Assembly (NCBI RefSeq): GCF_003664595.1
Contig: NZ_QXPZ01000008.1
Span: 1 to 64,000, forward strand
Direction of reading: 5' to 3'
DNA from: Atopobacter sp. AH10
GTDB taxonomy: Bacteria; Bacillota; Bacilli; Lactobacillales; Aerococcaceae
Length of the DNA: 64,000 nucleotides
The position numbers and the translations under genes were made by a program. Positions 44,917 through 56,100 of the stretch are shown here, one piece after another. Below the pieces are notes generated by a model. The model searched no databases. It was not told the DNA's origin and was given only the letters and a program-made list of their open reading frames with translations. Numbering within the stretch: position 1 is the first letter of the stretch; every line of letters starts with the position of its first letter.

Positions 44917-45747
44917 TTATTTTTTGCGTCCGCGGATGATTAACTTGCTTGAATGTTTCTTCTTGCGACGTGTCTTCAAGCCAAGAGCTTTCTTACCCCA
45001 TGGAGTCATTGGAGATGGACGACCGATTGGAGCACGGCCTTCACCACCACCGTGTGGGTGATCGTTAGGGTTCATTACAGAACCACGTACTTCAGGACGT
45101 TTGCGCATCCAGCGAGCACGACCAGCTTTACCAAAGTTAATCAATTCGTGTTGTTCGTTACCAACAGAACCGATAGTTGCACGGCATGTTGATAAGATTA
45201 AACGTACTTCACCAGAGTTCAAGCGAACCATAGTGTATTTACCTTCGTTCCCTAATACTTGAGCACGAGCCCCAGCAGAACGAACTAATTGGCCACCCTT
45301 ACCTGGTTTTAATTCGATGTTGTGGATAACAGTACCGTCAGGAATATTGCCTAATGGAAGAGCATTCCCTAACTTGATGTCCACATTTTCACCTGATTCA
45401 ATCTTTTGACCGACTTTCAAGCCTTTAGGTGCGATGATGTAGGTTTTAACCCCATCTTCATAATGAATCAAAGCAATGTTAGATGTACGGTTTGGATCGT
45501 ATTCAATTGCAGCAACTGTTCCGATCACACCGTCTTTGTTCCGTTTGAAATCGATGATACGGTAAGCACGTTTGTGGCCACCACCTTGATGACGAACAGT
45601 GATCTTACCTTGCGAATTACGACCAGCACGGTTTTTAGATGATTCGAGTAACGATTTTTCAGGTGTTGTTTTAGTGATTTCGCTAAAATCATAACCTGTC
45701 ATGTTACGACGACCGTTAGACGTTGGTCTATATTTTTTAATCGCCAC
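44917..45747 (-). CDS. rplB: 50S ribosomal protein L2
   Basis: The 276-residue protein has [20 protein letters not shown] and the peptidyl-transferase-near signature [20 protein letters not shown], including the conserved His. It supports subunit joining. It follows rplW. Confidence 0.98.
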   Translation of the reverse strand: MAIKKYRPTSNGRRNMTGYDFSEITKTTPEKSLLESSKNRAGRNSQGKITVRHQGGGHKRAYRIIDFKRNKDGVIGTVAAIEYDPNRTSNIALIHYEDGVKTYIIAPKGLKVGQKIESGENVDIKLGNALPLGNIPDGTVIHNIELKPGKGGQLVRSAGARAQVLGNEGKYTMVRLNSGEVRLILSTCRATIGSVGNEQHELINFGKAGRARWMRKRPEVRGSVMNPNDHPHGGGEGRAPIGRPSPMTPWGKKALGLKTRRKKKHSSKLIIRGRKK

Positions 45748-45773
45748 GTGTATCCCTCCTGTTAACTGGTGAT

Positions 45774-46067
45774 TTATTCGCCTTCAGATGCGAATAGTTC
45801 GATGTCTTTAGATGCTTCTGTTAAGGTAACAATCGCTTTGCGACGTTTGTTGGTGTAACCAACGTAGCGACCCATGCGTTTTTTCTTCCCACGAACATTC
45901 AAAATGTTCACTTTAGAAACTTTTACATCGAAGATTTGTTCTACAGCATTTTTAACTTGAGTCTTAGTTGCACGGGTATCAACATCAAATGTATATTTCT
46001 TTTCATCCATTTGGCTCATTGATTGTTCCGTGATGACTGGACGTTTAACAACATCATACACATTCAT
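45774..46067 (-). CDS. rplW: 50S ribosomal protein L23
   Basis: The 97-residue protein begins [20 protein letters not shown] with the signature [20 protein letters not shown]. At the exit tunnel it docks trigger factor and SRP. Its ATG overlaps the last base of rplD. Confidence 0.98.
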   Translation of the reverse strand: MNVYDVVKRPVITEQSMSQMDEKKYTFDVDTRATKTQVKNAVEQIFDVKVSKVNILNVRGKKKRMGRYVGYTNKRRKAIVTLTEASKDIELFASEGE

Positions 46068-46690
46068 TATTGAAGCCCTCCTTCTACAGATTCAAGAGCT
46101 TGTTTAGTGAAGAGGACTACATCGCTGTGAACAACATCCAATACGTTAACGTCAGATGCTTCGATCACGCGCACGTTGCTTAAGTTACGTGCTGCTAAAG
46201 CGGCTGTTTCGTTGCCTTCTTCCAAGACAAGCAAGACTTTTTGAGTTAAGTCTAATTTCTTAAGTAAGTCATTGAAGACTTTTGTTTTTGGTGTTTCATA
46301 GCTAAGTTGTTCTAAAACAACAACAGATTGTTCTTGAGCTTTTTGAGATAACACGGATTTCAACGCTAAACGACGAACTTTACGTGGCAACTTGTAGCTA
46401 TAAGAACGAGGTGTTGGACCAAATACCACACCACCGCCTACCCATTGTGGAGAACGGATAGAACCTTGACGGGCACGTCCTGTCCCTTTTTGACGCCATG
46501 GTTTACGTCCACCACCGCTAACTGCGGAACGGTTCTTAACTGCGTGAGTCCCTTGGCGTAAGGAAGCTCTTTGCATGATGATAGCATCAAAGATGACATG
46601 TTCGTTAGGAGTAATACCGAAGACTGCATCGTTCAATTCGATTTCGCCTTTAGCTGCTCCATCTTGAGTGAATACATTAACCTTAACCAT
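46067..46690 (-). CDS. rplD: 50S ribosomal protein L4
   Basis: The 207-residue protein has the tunnel loop [20 protein letters not shown] followed by [20 protein letters not shown]. Mutations in this loop give macrolide resistance; the sequence looks wild type. L4 is an autoregulator of the S10 operon in E. coli. Confidence 0.98.
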   Translation of the reverse strand: MVKVNVFTQDGAAKGEIELNDAVFGITPNEHVIFDAIIMQRASLRQGTHAVKNRSAVSGGGRKPWRQKGTGRARQGSIRSPQWVGGGVVFGPTPRSYSYKLPRKVRRLALKSVLSQKAQEQSVVVLEQLSYETPKTKVFNDLLKKLDLTQKVLLVLEEGNETAALAARNLSNVRVIEASDVNVLDVVHSDVVLFTKQALESVEGGLQ

Positions 46691-46714
46691 TACGTGTTAT
46701 CCTCCTTTCGCGAA

Positions 46715-47350
46715 TTATTTAGCGCCTTTAATGGCAGATTTAATTTGTACTAATGATTTGTTAGGGCCTGGAACATTACCTTTGATTAGGATAACGTTCT
46801 TTTCAGCATTAACTGCTACGATTTCCAAGTTTTGGATAGTTACTTGGTGGCCACCCATTTGACCTGGAAGGTTTTTGCCTTTGAATACTTTAGAAGCATC
46901 AGAAGCCATACCCATTGAACCAGGGCGACGGTGGTAACGAGAACCGTGAGCCATAGGACCACGAGATTGGTTGTGGCGTTTGATAGCCCCTTGGAAACCT
47001 TTACCCTTAGATGTCCCCGTGACGTCAACAATATCTCCAGCAGAGAATGTGTCTACTTTCACTTCTTGTCCAACTTCATACTCGCTAAGCTCGACATTGC
47101 TGAATTCGCGAATGAAGCGCTTAGGAGTAGCATTTGCTTTTGCTACATGACCTTTTTCCGGTTGGTTTGCTAAAACCTCGCGTTTATCTTGGTAGCCCAA
47201 TTGCACTGCTTCATAGCCATCAGTTTCAACAGTTTTAACTTGAAGAACTACGTTTGGAGTAGCTTCGATTACTGTTACAGGAACTAATTCGCCATTTTCA
47301 GTAAAGTATTGAGTCATACCAACTTTACGACCTAAGATTCCTTTAGTCAT
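46715..47350 (-). CDS. rplC: 50S ribosomal protein L3
   Basis: The 211-residue protein has [20 protein letters not shown] and the peptidyl-transferase-reaching loop [20 protein letters not shown]. It is second in the S10 cluster after rpsJ. Confidence 0.98.
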   Translation of the reverse strand: MTKGILGRKVGMTQYFTENGELVPVTVIEATPNVVLQVKTVETDGYEAVQLGYQDKREVLANQPEKGHVAKANATPKRFIREFSNVELSEYEVGQEVKVDTFSAGDIVDVTGTSKGKGFQGAIKRHNQSRGPMAHGSRYHRRPGSMGMASDASKVFKGKNLPGQMGGHQVTIQNLEIVAVNAEKNVILIKGNVPGPNKSLVQIKSAIKGAK

Positions 47351-47367
47351 GGTTACACCTCCATTTA

Positions 47368-47676
47368 TTATAATTTGATTTCGATGTCAACGCCGCTTGG
47401 CAAGTCAAGCTTCATTAATGCGTCAACAGTTTTTGGTGTTGGGTTCAAAATGTCGATCAGACGTTTGTGTGTCCGCATTTCGAACTGTTCACGAGAGTCT
47501 TTATACTTGTGCGTTGCACGAATAACTGTGTATAAAGATCTTTCGGTTGGCAATGGAATAGGACCAGCTACGCCAGCACCTGTTCTTTTTGCCGTCTCAA
47601 CGATTTTTTCTGCAGATTGGTCTAAAGCACGGTGTTCGTAAGCTTTCAACCGAATCCGGATTTTTTGTTTTGCCAT
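47368..47676 (-). CDS. rpsJ: 30S ribosomal protein S10
   Basis: The 102-residue protein has [20 protein letters not shown] and the signature [20 protein letters not shown]. It also serves as NusE in antitermination complexes. It opens the long S10-spc-alpha cluster and has a strong promoter about 230 bases upstream. Confidence 0.98.
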   Translation of the reverse strand: MAKQKIRIRLKAYEHRALDQSAEKIVETAKRTGAGVAGPIPLPTERSLYTVIRATHKYKDSREQFEMRTHKRLIDILNPTPKTVDALMKLDLPSGVDIEIKL

Positions 47677-47897
47677 AATGACCCTCCTTCGTCAATTGTT
47701 TAGCAATGACTAGCTCCACGTGAATATCCGACTGTGCCCTTCAGTGGCAATGCATCCGGGCGTGTCGCAACCTCCCGCTTCAACGCTCCCCCTCGGTACT
47801 TCCTAGGGGGTGTGTGTTCTTCTTCCTTCAGCTCGTCTCTTTTGGTGAGTAACTTCCAGAAAAGACGCACTTCTAGAAATATTTATAGAACAACACT
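47677..47897 (-). other. Long rpsJ 5' leader with hairpins
   Basis: The leader of about 220 bases between the promoter and rpsJ contains GC-rich inverted segments, for example CCCCCTCGGTACTTCCTAGG with its pairing GGGG part at 47787-47815. A length like this is typical for autoregulated ribosomal leaders. I cannot assign a known class by eye. Confidence 0.4.
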
Positions 47898-47903
47898 TTT
47901 CAT

Positions 47904-47932
47904 ATTATACAGATACCCTAGGGACTTTTCAA
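47904..47932 (-). promoter_or_regulatory. Strong promoter of the S10 cluster
   Basis: TTGAAA (47927-47932) and TATAAT (47904-47909) have a 17-base spacer on the minus strand. Upstream (47933-48190) nothing is seen beyond AT-rich sequence. Confidence 0.85.
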
Positions 47933-48198
47933 GGATTAGATCTAAATTATTTCAAGTTTTTTTGTGTTTTTTGCGATGGACTTGCTGTAAGCTCTTTCGG
48001 TCAACTAGGCTTTTTTTCATAACCAACTTTCTGCTATCTCCCTCCACTGGATCGGCCTATTGTCGCCAGTTCTCCCACCAGCTATTTTTGCTTTTTTTCT
48101 AGTTTCTTCCTTATAAATGGCATTTTTAATTTGCCACTTCAAAGAGGATTTCCGATTTGCCACTTAAAGAGATCTTGATCCCAACATCTGCCCATACT

Positions 48199-48228
48199 AA
48201 AAAGGGCTTGATCCAACATCAAAGCCCT
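48199..48228 (-). terminator. Intrinsic terminator of glpK
   Basis: The minus-strand stem AGGGCTTTGATG / CATCAAGCCCT-like pairing is followed by TTTTTAG, about 125 bases after the glpK stop. Confidence 0.7.
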
Positions 48229-48240
48229 CTTCATTCATCT

Positions 48241-48331
48241 ATGCTATGTGTCCCATTCTACTGATTCTTGACCAAGTTCATCTAGAAGAACTTTTTTAAG
48301 AAGCATGCTATGTGTCCCATTCTACTGATTC
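48241..48331. repeat. 27-bp direct repeat downstream of glpK
   Basis: ATGCTATGTGTCCCATTCTA plus CTGATTC occurs at 48241-48267 and 48305-48331, a 64-bp period, between the glpK stop and its terminator. Confidence 0.8.
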
Positions 48332-48352
48332 ATCACGCCAAGATCCAACAGG

Positions 48353-49864
48353 CTATATCTCTTCTTCCTGACTAAAACTTTCCGTTGCCTTTACTGCTCG
48401 TTTCCAGCCTTTATATAAACGTTCTCTCTTTTCTTTTGTCATGGCTGGCGTATAAGCTGTAACGCCTTCTTTTAGATTTTCCAAACTTGCCCAGTCCTTA
48501 AAGAAGCCAATCGCAAGCCCTGCTAAATAGGCTGCCCCAAGTGCTGTTGTTTCCACATCGTCTGGTCGTTCTATAGGACAGTCCAAAATATCTGCTTGGA
48601 ATTGCATGAGATACTTGTTGACTGACGCCCCTCCATCTACTTTCAAGACAGGAATAGGCATCCCCGTTTCTTTCTGCATCAGTTCCATGACATCTTTCAC
48701 TTGATAGGCAATAGCTTGCAAAGTGGCTTTGGCTAAATCGGCATTATTTGTGGCACGAGTCATCCCAAAAATAGCCCCTCTTGCCTTTGAATTCCAATAA
48801 GGTGCTCCAAGACCCGTAAAAGCCGGTACCATGTAAATATCATCGTTCGTTTTCGATTCTTGCGCCAGTCTCTCCGTTTCTTTTGCCGTTTCAACCATAT
48901 GGACACTATCCCTTAACCATTGGACGGCTGATCCAGCGACAAAAATAGACCCTTCTAGCGCATAAGCTATTCTATCACCAAGCTTGTAAGCAATAGTCGT
49001 TAAGAGACGATTCTCTGAATACTTTGGACTTGCTCCCGTATTCATCACAATAAAGGAACCCGTGCCATAAGTATTCTTTACCATACCTTTTTCTAAAGCA
49101 AGATGTCCAATCAAAGCCGCCTGTTGGTCTCCAGCCATTCCAGCAATAGGGACAGAACCTCCATAAAAATGATAGGGTGCCGTATAGCCATAAACCTCGG
49201 AATTCGAGCGTACTTCCGGAAGCATAATCTTTGGAATATTCAATAATTCAAGAATCTCTTCGTCCCACTTCAAGTCATTGATATTAAAAAGAATGGTTCT
49301 AGAAGCATTAGTATAATCTGTTACATGCGATTTCCCATCTGTCAATTTCCAAACCAACCATGTATCAATCGTACCAAACAGCAATTCCCCTGCCTCAGCT
49401 CGCTCTTGAGCCCCGTCGACATGGTCTAAGATAAAACGAATTTTACTGGCTGAGAAGTAAGGATCTAAAATGAGCCCCGTTTTTTCATGGAAGAATTTTT
49501 CGTAACCCTTTGCCACTAACTCATCGATAATAGGAGCTGACTGCCGTGATTGCCAAACGATCGCAGGATAAATAGGTAAACCGGTTTGCTTATCCCACAC
49601 AACTGTCGTTTCCCGTTGATTCGTTATCCCAATTGCTTCAATTTGTTCTGGCTTAATCCCACTTTGAATAAAGGCCGTCGCAATAACTGATTGAACTGAC
49701 TGCCAAATATCATTAGGATCATGTTCCACCCAACCCGAATGAGGAAAATGCTGTGGAAATTCCTTTTGTGCAATCGTTATAATTTGCGCTTGTTTATCAA
49801 AAATAATCGCCCGAGAACTCGTCGTCCCTTGATCAATCGCCATAATATAAGTTGATGTCGTCAT
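48353..49864 (-). CDS. glpK: Glycerol kinase
   Basis: The 503-residue FGGY-family kinase has [16 protein letters not shown], the substrate motif [12 protein letters not shown], the ATP-binding segment [12 protein letters not shown] and [18 protein letters not shown]. The ATG at 49864 after GGGAGAGG is preferred over an ATG 42 bases upstream. In enterococcal GlpK a His in an equivalent loop (here in APYHFYG) is phosphorylated by HPr to activate the enzyme, so PTS control is likely. glpF lies elsewhere (27764) and no glycerol-3-phosphate oxidase is adjacent. A cre-like site upstream suggests carbon repression. Confidence 0.97.
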   Translation of the reverse strand: MTTSTYIMAIDQGTTSSRAIIFDKQAQIITIAQKEFPQHFPHSGWVEHDPNDIWQSVQSVIATAFIQSGIKPEQIEAIGITNQRETTVVWDKQTGLPIYPAIVWQSRQSAPIIDELVAKGYEKFFHEKTGLILDPYFSASKIRFILDHVDGAQERAEAGELLFGTIDTWLVWKLTDGKSHVTDYTNASRTILFNINDLKWDEEILELLNIPKIMLPEVRSNSEVYGYTAPYHFYGGSVPIAGMAGDQQAALIGHLALEKGMVKNTYGTGSFIVMNTGASPKYSENRLLTTIAYKLGDRIAYALEGSIFVAGSAVQWLRDSVHMVETAKETERLAQESKTNDDIYMVPAFTGLGAPYWNSKARGAIFGMTRATNNADLAKATLQAIAYQVKDVMELMQKETGMPIPVLKVDGGASVNKYLMQFQADILDCPIERPDDVETTALGAAYLAGLAIGFFKDWASLENLKEGVTAYTPAMTKEKRERLYKGWKRAVKATESFSQEEEI

Positions 49865-49904
49865 AGGCCTCTCCCTTGCTTTCAATAAGTTATACGCTAG
49901 CTTC

Positions 49905-49943
49905 ATTATAACAATTCACTTAGCTAAAGAGCAAGCGCTTACT
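49905..49943 (-). promoter_or_regulatory. glpK promoter with overlapping cre-like site
   Basis: An extended -10 TGTTATAAT (TATAAT at 49905-49910) lies 40 bases upstream of glpK. AGCAAGCGCTTACT (49930-49943) matches the cre consensus TGNAARCGNWWWCA at 12 of 14 positions and covers the -35 area, consistent with CcpA repression. Confidence 0.5.
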
Positions 49944-49977
49944 TTATTGTTCGTAAAGCCTTTTGGATAATAAGCCG

Positions 49978-50029
49978 AAAAACCCTCTTAGAAGTAGGCA
50001 TCTTTTTCAAGCGCCTGACTAAGAGGGTC
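49978..50029 (-). terminator. Terminator of the LPQTG surface protein gene
   Basis: The minus-strand stem ACCCTCTTAG / CTAAGAGGGT with an inner AGGC/GCCT pair is followed by TTTTCGG, about 125 bases after the stop codon. Confidence 0.75.
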
Positions 50030-50154
50030 TGATGGATTCAGCTATTTTTCTTTACTATAGTTTGTACTAATCTTGCTATTATTTGGCTATTATTCAGTTC
50101 CTTTTAGCTACTATCCATTTCTTTTCAGCTACTAGACGTGCCTTGTGTTATCTT

Positions 50155-53100
50155 TTAGTCTTTTTTCCCTTTTAAACGTTTCACACAAGCAGCAGCCGCT
50201 AGAGAAAGCATTCCCCATAATGTTGATAGAGCTGTTTCTTCACTACCAGTTTGAGGCAAAGTGCCCGAAGCCTTATTGCCTGCAGGAGTTGCCGTAGTGG
50301 ATTCACTTCCAACTTGACCTTTTTTATGACCAGTTGAGCCATGACTGTTTTGATCTTTTCCAGAAGGCTTGTCCCCATTAGGATTTACTGGCTTTTCAGG
50401 ATGTTTTTGATCCCCTTTATCTGGCTTTGGCTTTTGCTCATCTCCACCAGGCTCTGGAGTCGGCTTATCCGTTCCTCCTCCTGGCTTCGGTGGCGTTGGT
50501 TTCTCGCCATCGTCCGGCTTCGGTGGCGTCGGCTTGTCACCACCCTCATCGTCTGGTTTTGGTGGAGTTGGCTTGTCACCATCGTCCGGTTTCGGTGGTG
50601 TTGGCTTGTCGCCCTCATCGTCTGGCTTAGGTGGCGTTGGTTTGCCTCCATCGTCTGGTTTAGGCGGAGTTGGCTTCTCACCGTCGTCTGGTTTCGGTGG
50701 AGTTGGCTTTTCACCATCGTCCGGTTTTGGTGGAGTCGGTTTCTCTCCATCGTCTGGCTTAGGTGGCGTTGGTTTGCCTCCATCGTCTGGTTTAGGCGGA
50801 GTTGGCTTCTCACCGTCGTCTGGTTTCGGTGGAGTTGGCTTTTCACCATCGTCCGGTTTTGGTGGCGTTGGTTTGCCTCCATCGTCCGGTTTTGGTGGCG
50901 TTGGTTTTTCGCCCTCTTCGTCTGGCTTAGGTGGCGTTGGCTTATCGCCCTCATCATCCGGTTTTGGCGGTGTTGGTTTTCCGCCGTCGTCTGGTTTTGG
51001 CGGCGTTGGTTTTCCGCCGTCGTCTGGTTTTGGCGGCGTTGGTTTTTCGCCCTCATCGTCCGGTTTTGGCGGTGTTGGCTTATCTCCGTCGTCTGGCTTA
51101 GGCGGCGTTGGCTTATCACCATCGTCTGGCTTAGGCGGAGTTGGTTTCTCACCATCGTCTGGTTTCGGTGGCGTTGGCTTGTCACCATCGCCCGGTTTCG
51201 GTGGAGTTGGCTTATCGCCCTCATCATCCGGTTTTGGCGGTGTTGGTTTTCCGCCGTCGTCTGGTTTTGGCGGCGTTGGTTTTCCGCCGTCGTCTGGTTT
51301 TGGCGGCGTTGGTTTTTCGCCCTCATCGTCCGGTTTTGGCGGTGTTGGCTTATCTCCGTCGTCTGGCTTAGGCGGAGTTGGCTTATCACCATCGTCTGGC
51401 TTAGGCGGAGTTGGTTTCTCACCATCGTCTGGTTTCGGTGGCGTTGGCTTGTCACCATCGCCCGGTTTCGGTGGAGTTGGTTTCTCACCATCATCTGGTT
51501 TTGGTGGCAACGGAGCTTTCTTCGTCGCTTTCGCTGTAAAGATGTTATTTGTCTTCGACACCGTTAAGCCTTCATTATCTCCATTCCCGGTCCATTGCAC
51601 TGGCCCTTCGTATCCTTCCGACAGTCTAGTAGCTGGAAAATCGGTTTTTTCTAAGCTTGTGCCTATTTTAACGAGGATTTGCTTATTGTCTGGTTCAAGA
51701 GCTTGTATACCTTCTCCTTTTTTATACTCAACAAGGACGGAATTCGACGGTTTCGGCTTATCCTTGTTCTCGGTCGTTATTTCTTGTTTATTTTCATAAA
51801 CCAGGAGAGTTTGATCCTTAATTTCCAAAACTGATTTATCCGCAAAGGTCACTTTCAACGTACCCTTGAATTCGCCTTTCGCATTACTCGTCCGAGTTGG
51901 GCTTGTCGCATCTGTCACCGTGGCATCTTTCAAAGCTTTCTCGACAGCTACTTTTTCTTCTTCCGTCAAGCCCTCTTTCAGACCTAAACCATCCTTCCAA
52001 GTGATCGCATCATTCTTGAAGACAGCTATCGTCTTAGCGACTAGGGCAGATTTTTCTTGTAGACGTTCGGCGGTCGTTTTGGCAGTCGCTGAAGCTTTGA
52101 ATTCTTTATCTTGATCCACTTTTTGATCCTTGTCTGGCGTCCAAGTCAGGTTCTTATAGCCCGCCTTAGCCTTAGCTTGTGGGAATTTGTCCGATGGAAC
52201 AGCCGTCCCCTTCTTCACTAAGAGTGGCGTGATATTAGTGAAGCCTTCTTCTGCCACAGATGCATCGTCTCGGCTAAAGGTCACCTTGACTCCATCCTTT
52301 GGAATAACTTTCCCTGCTTCTGGGTAAGGCGTGCCATTTTCATAAACCAAGAGAGTTTGTTCCTTAATTTCCAAAACTGATTTATCCGCAAAGGTCACTT
52401 TCAAGGTACCCTTGAATTCACCTTTCCCATTACTCGTCCGAGCTGGATCTGTCACATCAGTCACTGTGGCATCTTTCAAAGCTTGCTCGACAGCTTTCTG
52501 ATCTTCATCCGTCAAGCCCTCTTTCAGACCTAAACCGTCCTTCCAAGTGATATCATCGCCCTTGAAGACAGCTATCGTCTTAGCGACTAAGGCAGATTTC
52601 TCTTGTAGACGTTCGGCGGTCGTTTGAGCAGTTGCTGAAGCTTTAAAGACAGTATCTTGATCCACTTCTTTGGCCTTCTCTGGTGCCCAAGTCAGATTCT
52701 TATAACCTGACTTAGCCTTAGCTTGTGGGAATTTGTCCGATGGAATAGCCGTCCCTTTCTTCACTAAGAGTGGAGAAATGTTTTCGAAACCTTCTGCTTC
52801 CACAGACTTATCGTCTCGGCTAAAGGTCACCTTGACTCCATCTTTTGGAATAACCTTCCCATCTTCAGGGTAAGTCGTGCCATTTTCATAAACCAAGAGC
52901 GTTTGCTTGTCGATAGAGAGGCTTGAACCATCTTTAAAGGTCACTTTCAACGTACCCTTGAATTCGCCCTCTTTGCCACTCGTCCGAGCTGGGTTTGTCG
53001 CATCGGTCACCGTGGCATCTTTCAAAGCTTCCTCAACAGCTGCTTTTTCTTCTTTCGTCAAGCCATCTTTCAGACCTAAACCATCCTTCCAAGTGATAGT

Positions 53101-56100
53101 ATCCCCCTTGAAGACCACTATCGTCTTAGCGACTAAGGCGGATTTCTCTTGTAGGCGTTCGGCGGTCGTTTTGGCAGTCGCTGAGGCTTTGAATTCTTGA
53201 TCTTGATCCACTTCTTTGGCCTTCTCTGGTGCCCAAGTCATGTTCTTATAGCCTGCCTTCACCTTAGCTTGTGGGAATTTGTTCTCTGGAACAGTCGTCC
53301 CCTTCTTCACTAAAATTGGCTTGAGATTCGTGAAGCCTTCTTCTTCCACAGAGTCTTCGTCTCGGCTAAAGGTTACCTTGACTCCATCCTTTGGGATAAC
53401 CTTCCCAGCTTCTGGGTAAGTCGTGCCATTTTCATAAACCAAGAGGAATTGATTGTCAATCGATAGGCTTGAGCCATCTTTAAAGGTCACTTTCAACGTA
53501 CCCTTGAATTCACCTTTCCCATTACTCGTCCGAGCTGGGTTTGTCACATCCGTCACTGTGGCATCTTTCAAAGCTTGCTCTACAGCTGCTTTTTCATCTT
53601 GCGTCAAGCCCTCGTTCAGGCTTAAACCATCCTTCCAAGTGATCGCATCATTCTTGAAGACAGCTATCGTCTTAGCGACTAGGGCAGATTTTTCTTGTAG
53701 ACGTTCGGCGGTCGTTTGAGCGGTTGCTGAGGCTTTGAAGACAGTATCTTGATTAATAGTTTCTGAGCTAATATCTTCCTTGCCTGTTTCCTCCTGACCC
53801 TTATACCATTTCGGATCTTTGAAGCCTTCTTTTGCTTTTGGTGCCGTAAGAGTAATTCCAGCTTGACTCAAGCTAGATCCCTTAAAGATCGCATAGGTCT
53901 TATTGTATTGGGATTGATTTGAATCAGAATTATCATCCGCAATGGACTTGTCGTCTTTTTGAAGGGTCAGCTTGTAGACTTGATCTTGAGGAAGAGGGTG
54001 TTTCGAAAGATCTTCCTTGCTTATATCTTGACCATTCTTGATCAGATAGGCTGTTAATACTTCACCATTAGCAATTTCTCCATCTTCCTCAGCCGTCCAA
54101 ACCTTCCCTTGACTATCTTGCCAATACCAGAGTTTATAATCCTTTTCTACTTCCACATTAGGATAAATATCCTTTTTCCATTTTGTCCCTTTTCGCACAA
54201 GGACGGAAATAACCGTGGCTTTCTTTTTTTTGTCAATCACGTCACCCTTATTCAGAGTGGCTTTAGTCCCATCCTCTACCTTGAAGGCAATGATATGGTA
54301 ATCCTCTTTGTCGATTTCATTCCCCGAGGCGTCTTCTGTAGGAACGTTCTGATCTGTCGAAGAAGTTGCTTGATCAGCATTTTTCGGGGTATAGTAAACA
54401 AAGTCATCTGCTTTAAAACGTGCTGTGAAGGTCCTATCCCCATTGACTTGACCCGTTAAGGTAGTCGCTAAAGCATGTTGCCCATTTTGATAGAGGTATT
54501 GTTGGCCGTTTTCCTTCCAAGCTAAGAAGTTCCGATCAACGCCATCATGACTAGCATCCCACTTTGGCGTTGGAATGACAAATACTGGTTTTTCATCGCT
54601 CGGATCTTTTTTGTAGCCTTTAATTTGATCCCATGTTCTATCTTTTAAGACCCAATACGTGAGGGCTGAACTGTCATTAGATGACCCAATTGAGCCTTTA
54701 CCAGTCGGATCAAAGGTCACTTTGACATAATCGCTATCTGTTACATTTTGACCAGACCCATTGGCTATTTTCGGCTCTTCTGTGAGCACATAGGCTTTTT
54801 CTTCATAAATGGCATGAAATTCTTTCGTGTCTACTGCTTCATCCTTTTTTGAAATATCTTCATTCCATTTATTGAATTTATAGGTCGTGTCAACTTTCTT
54901 TTCTTGATCCTTATTTTTATAAATAGCAGGGAGATCCTCATCAAATAAGTCTTTGATCGCCTCTTGTAGGTCTGAGTCCGTCCATTTCAGATCTGCTCTT
55001 ATATCTAAAACTCTAAGACTTTCTCCTTCTTTAAATTCACCGTCGACCTTCTTTTTACCCAACGTTTCCCCTTTAGCGTTAAAACTTACCCGTTTATAGC
55101 CTTGTGGGGGGGCTGGCAATTTATCTTGATCATCCTTTTCAGGGATAAGACACTTTGGACGGTAGGTCAAAAGAATACGAATATGCCCATCATTTGGATC
55201 ATAGGAGATTAGATAATGATAGAGCTTATCCCCAATGGTCAAATCTCCTTCCTTTTTACCATCAATGGTAACTTCAGTCACATTCGATGGATTGCGCAAG
55301 TCAACTTCATTTATAGTATCGGTAATAGAAACTATTTCATCCACGCTAAAAAGCCCTTGTTCTTCCAAATCATCATCGTTTTGTAAATCAAAATCGACAT
55401 TCTTATTCGGCAAAGTAAGCTCGCATTTCTCTTTAATCTTCACTTTAAACTTGGGCATCGTATCTGTTTCAGAAGGCAAATCGCTACTTTCTAAGTCCTT
55501 CCCATAAGCATCTTGATAGCGAACTTCAAATGTCGTTGTGATATCTGGTAATTCTCTCAAGGTCACCTTAAAGGTCAACTTTCCATCCTGACCAGTCGAA
55601 GAAGATGAGATAAATTGGACACGCCTTGTCCCTATTTCCGCATAAACTGAGGCTGCTTCTATCCCTACAGTAGGCCAGCCTACATAGGTGGATTTTGTCC
55701 CTTCTTTTGTAAATTCAAGAGTCTGCTGAAAATCAACGATTGCAGGATCTGTCTTCGTATATCGGAATTTAACGGTCACTTTCTTATCCGGTAACAAATT
55801 CCAATCGAATGGCTTATCGCCAAATCCTTCTGTTTTGAGCTCAACCACGGTATCCACTTGTTGCGAGGGATCACTTCTCAAAGCAGTCAAAACACTTGAG
55901 GGAAGTGGACTCCTATCAAGAGAGCTACCCTCATGGCGTTCAAGAAGATTTTCCCTATCATTTACAGGCTGACTGAGAGTTGGACGAGACACTTTATCGA
56001 CCTTATCACGTCTTTCATTAGACTCCTCGCCCTTGTCCTTTTCATCGTCCTGAGAAGAAGGGTATACTTTATCAGTTATTGGCAAGTCTCCATTAGGATC

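Noticed and set aside
47677-47897. tRNA or riboswitch in the rpsJ leader
   Set aside because: No cloverleaf, T-box or known riboswitch core was recognisable; only generic hairpins.
50385-51494. Minus-strand 369-codon frame inside the LPQTG protein gene
   Set aside because: It is another reading frame of the same repeat array; the LPQTG frame continues through it with signal peptide and sorting signal.
50341-51799. Plus-strand open frames of 408 and 421 codons opposite the Pro-rich region
   Set aside because: They are mirror products of the 33-bp repeat (for example GFGGVGLSPSS), lack ribosome-binding sites and lie entirely inside a well-supported minus-strand gene.
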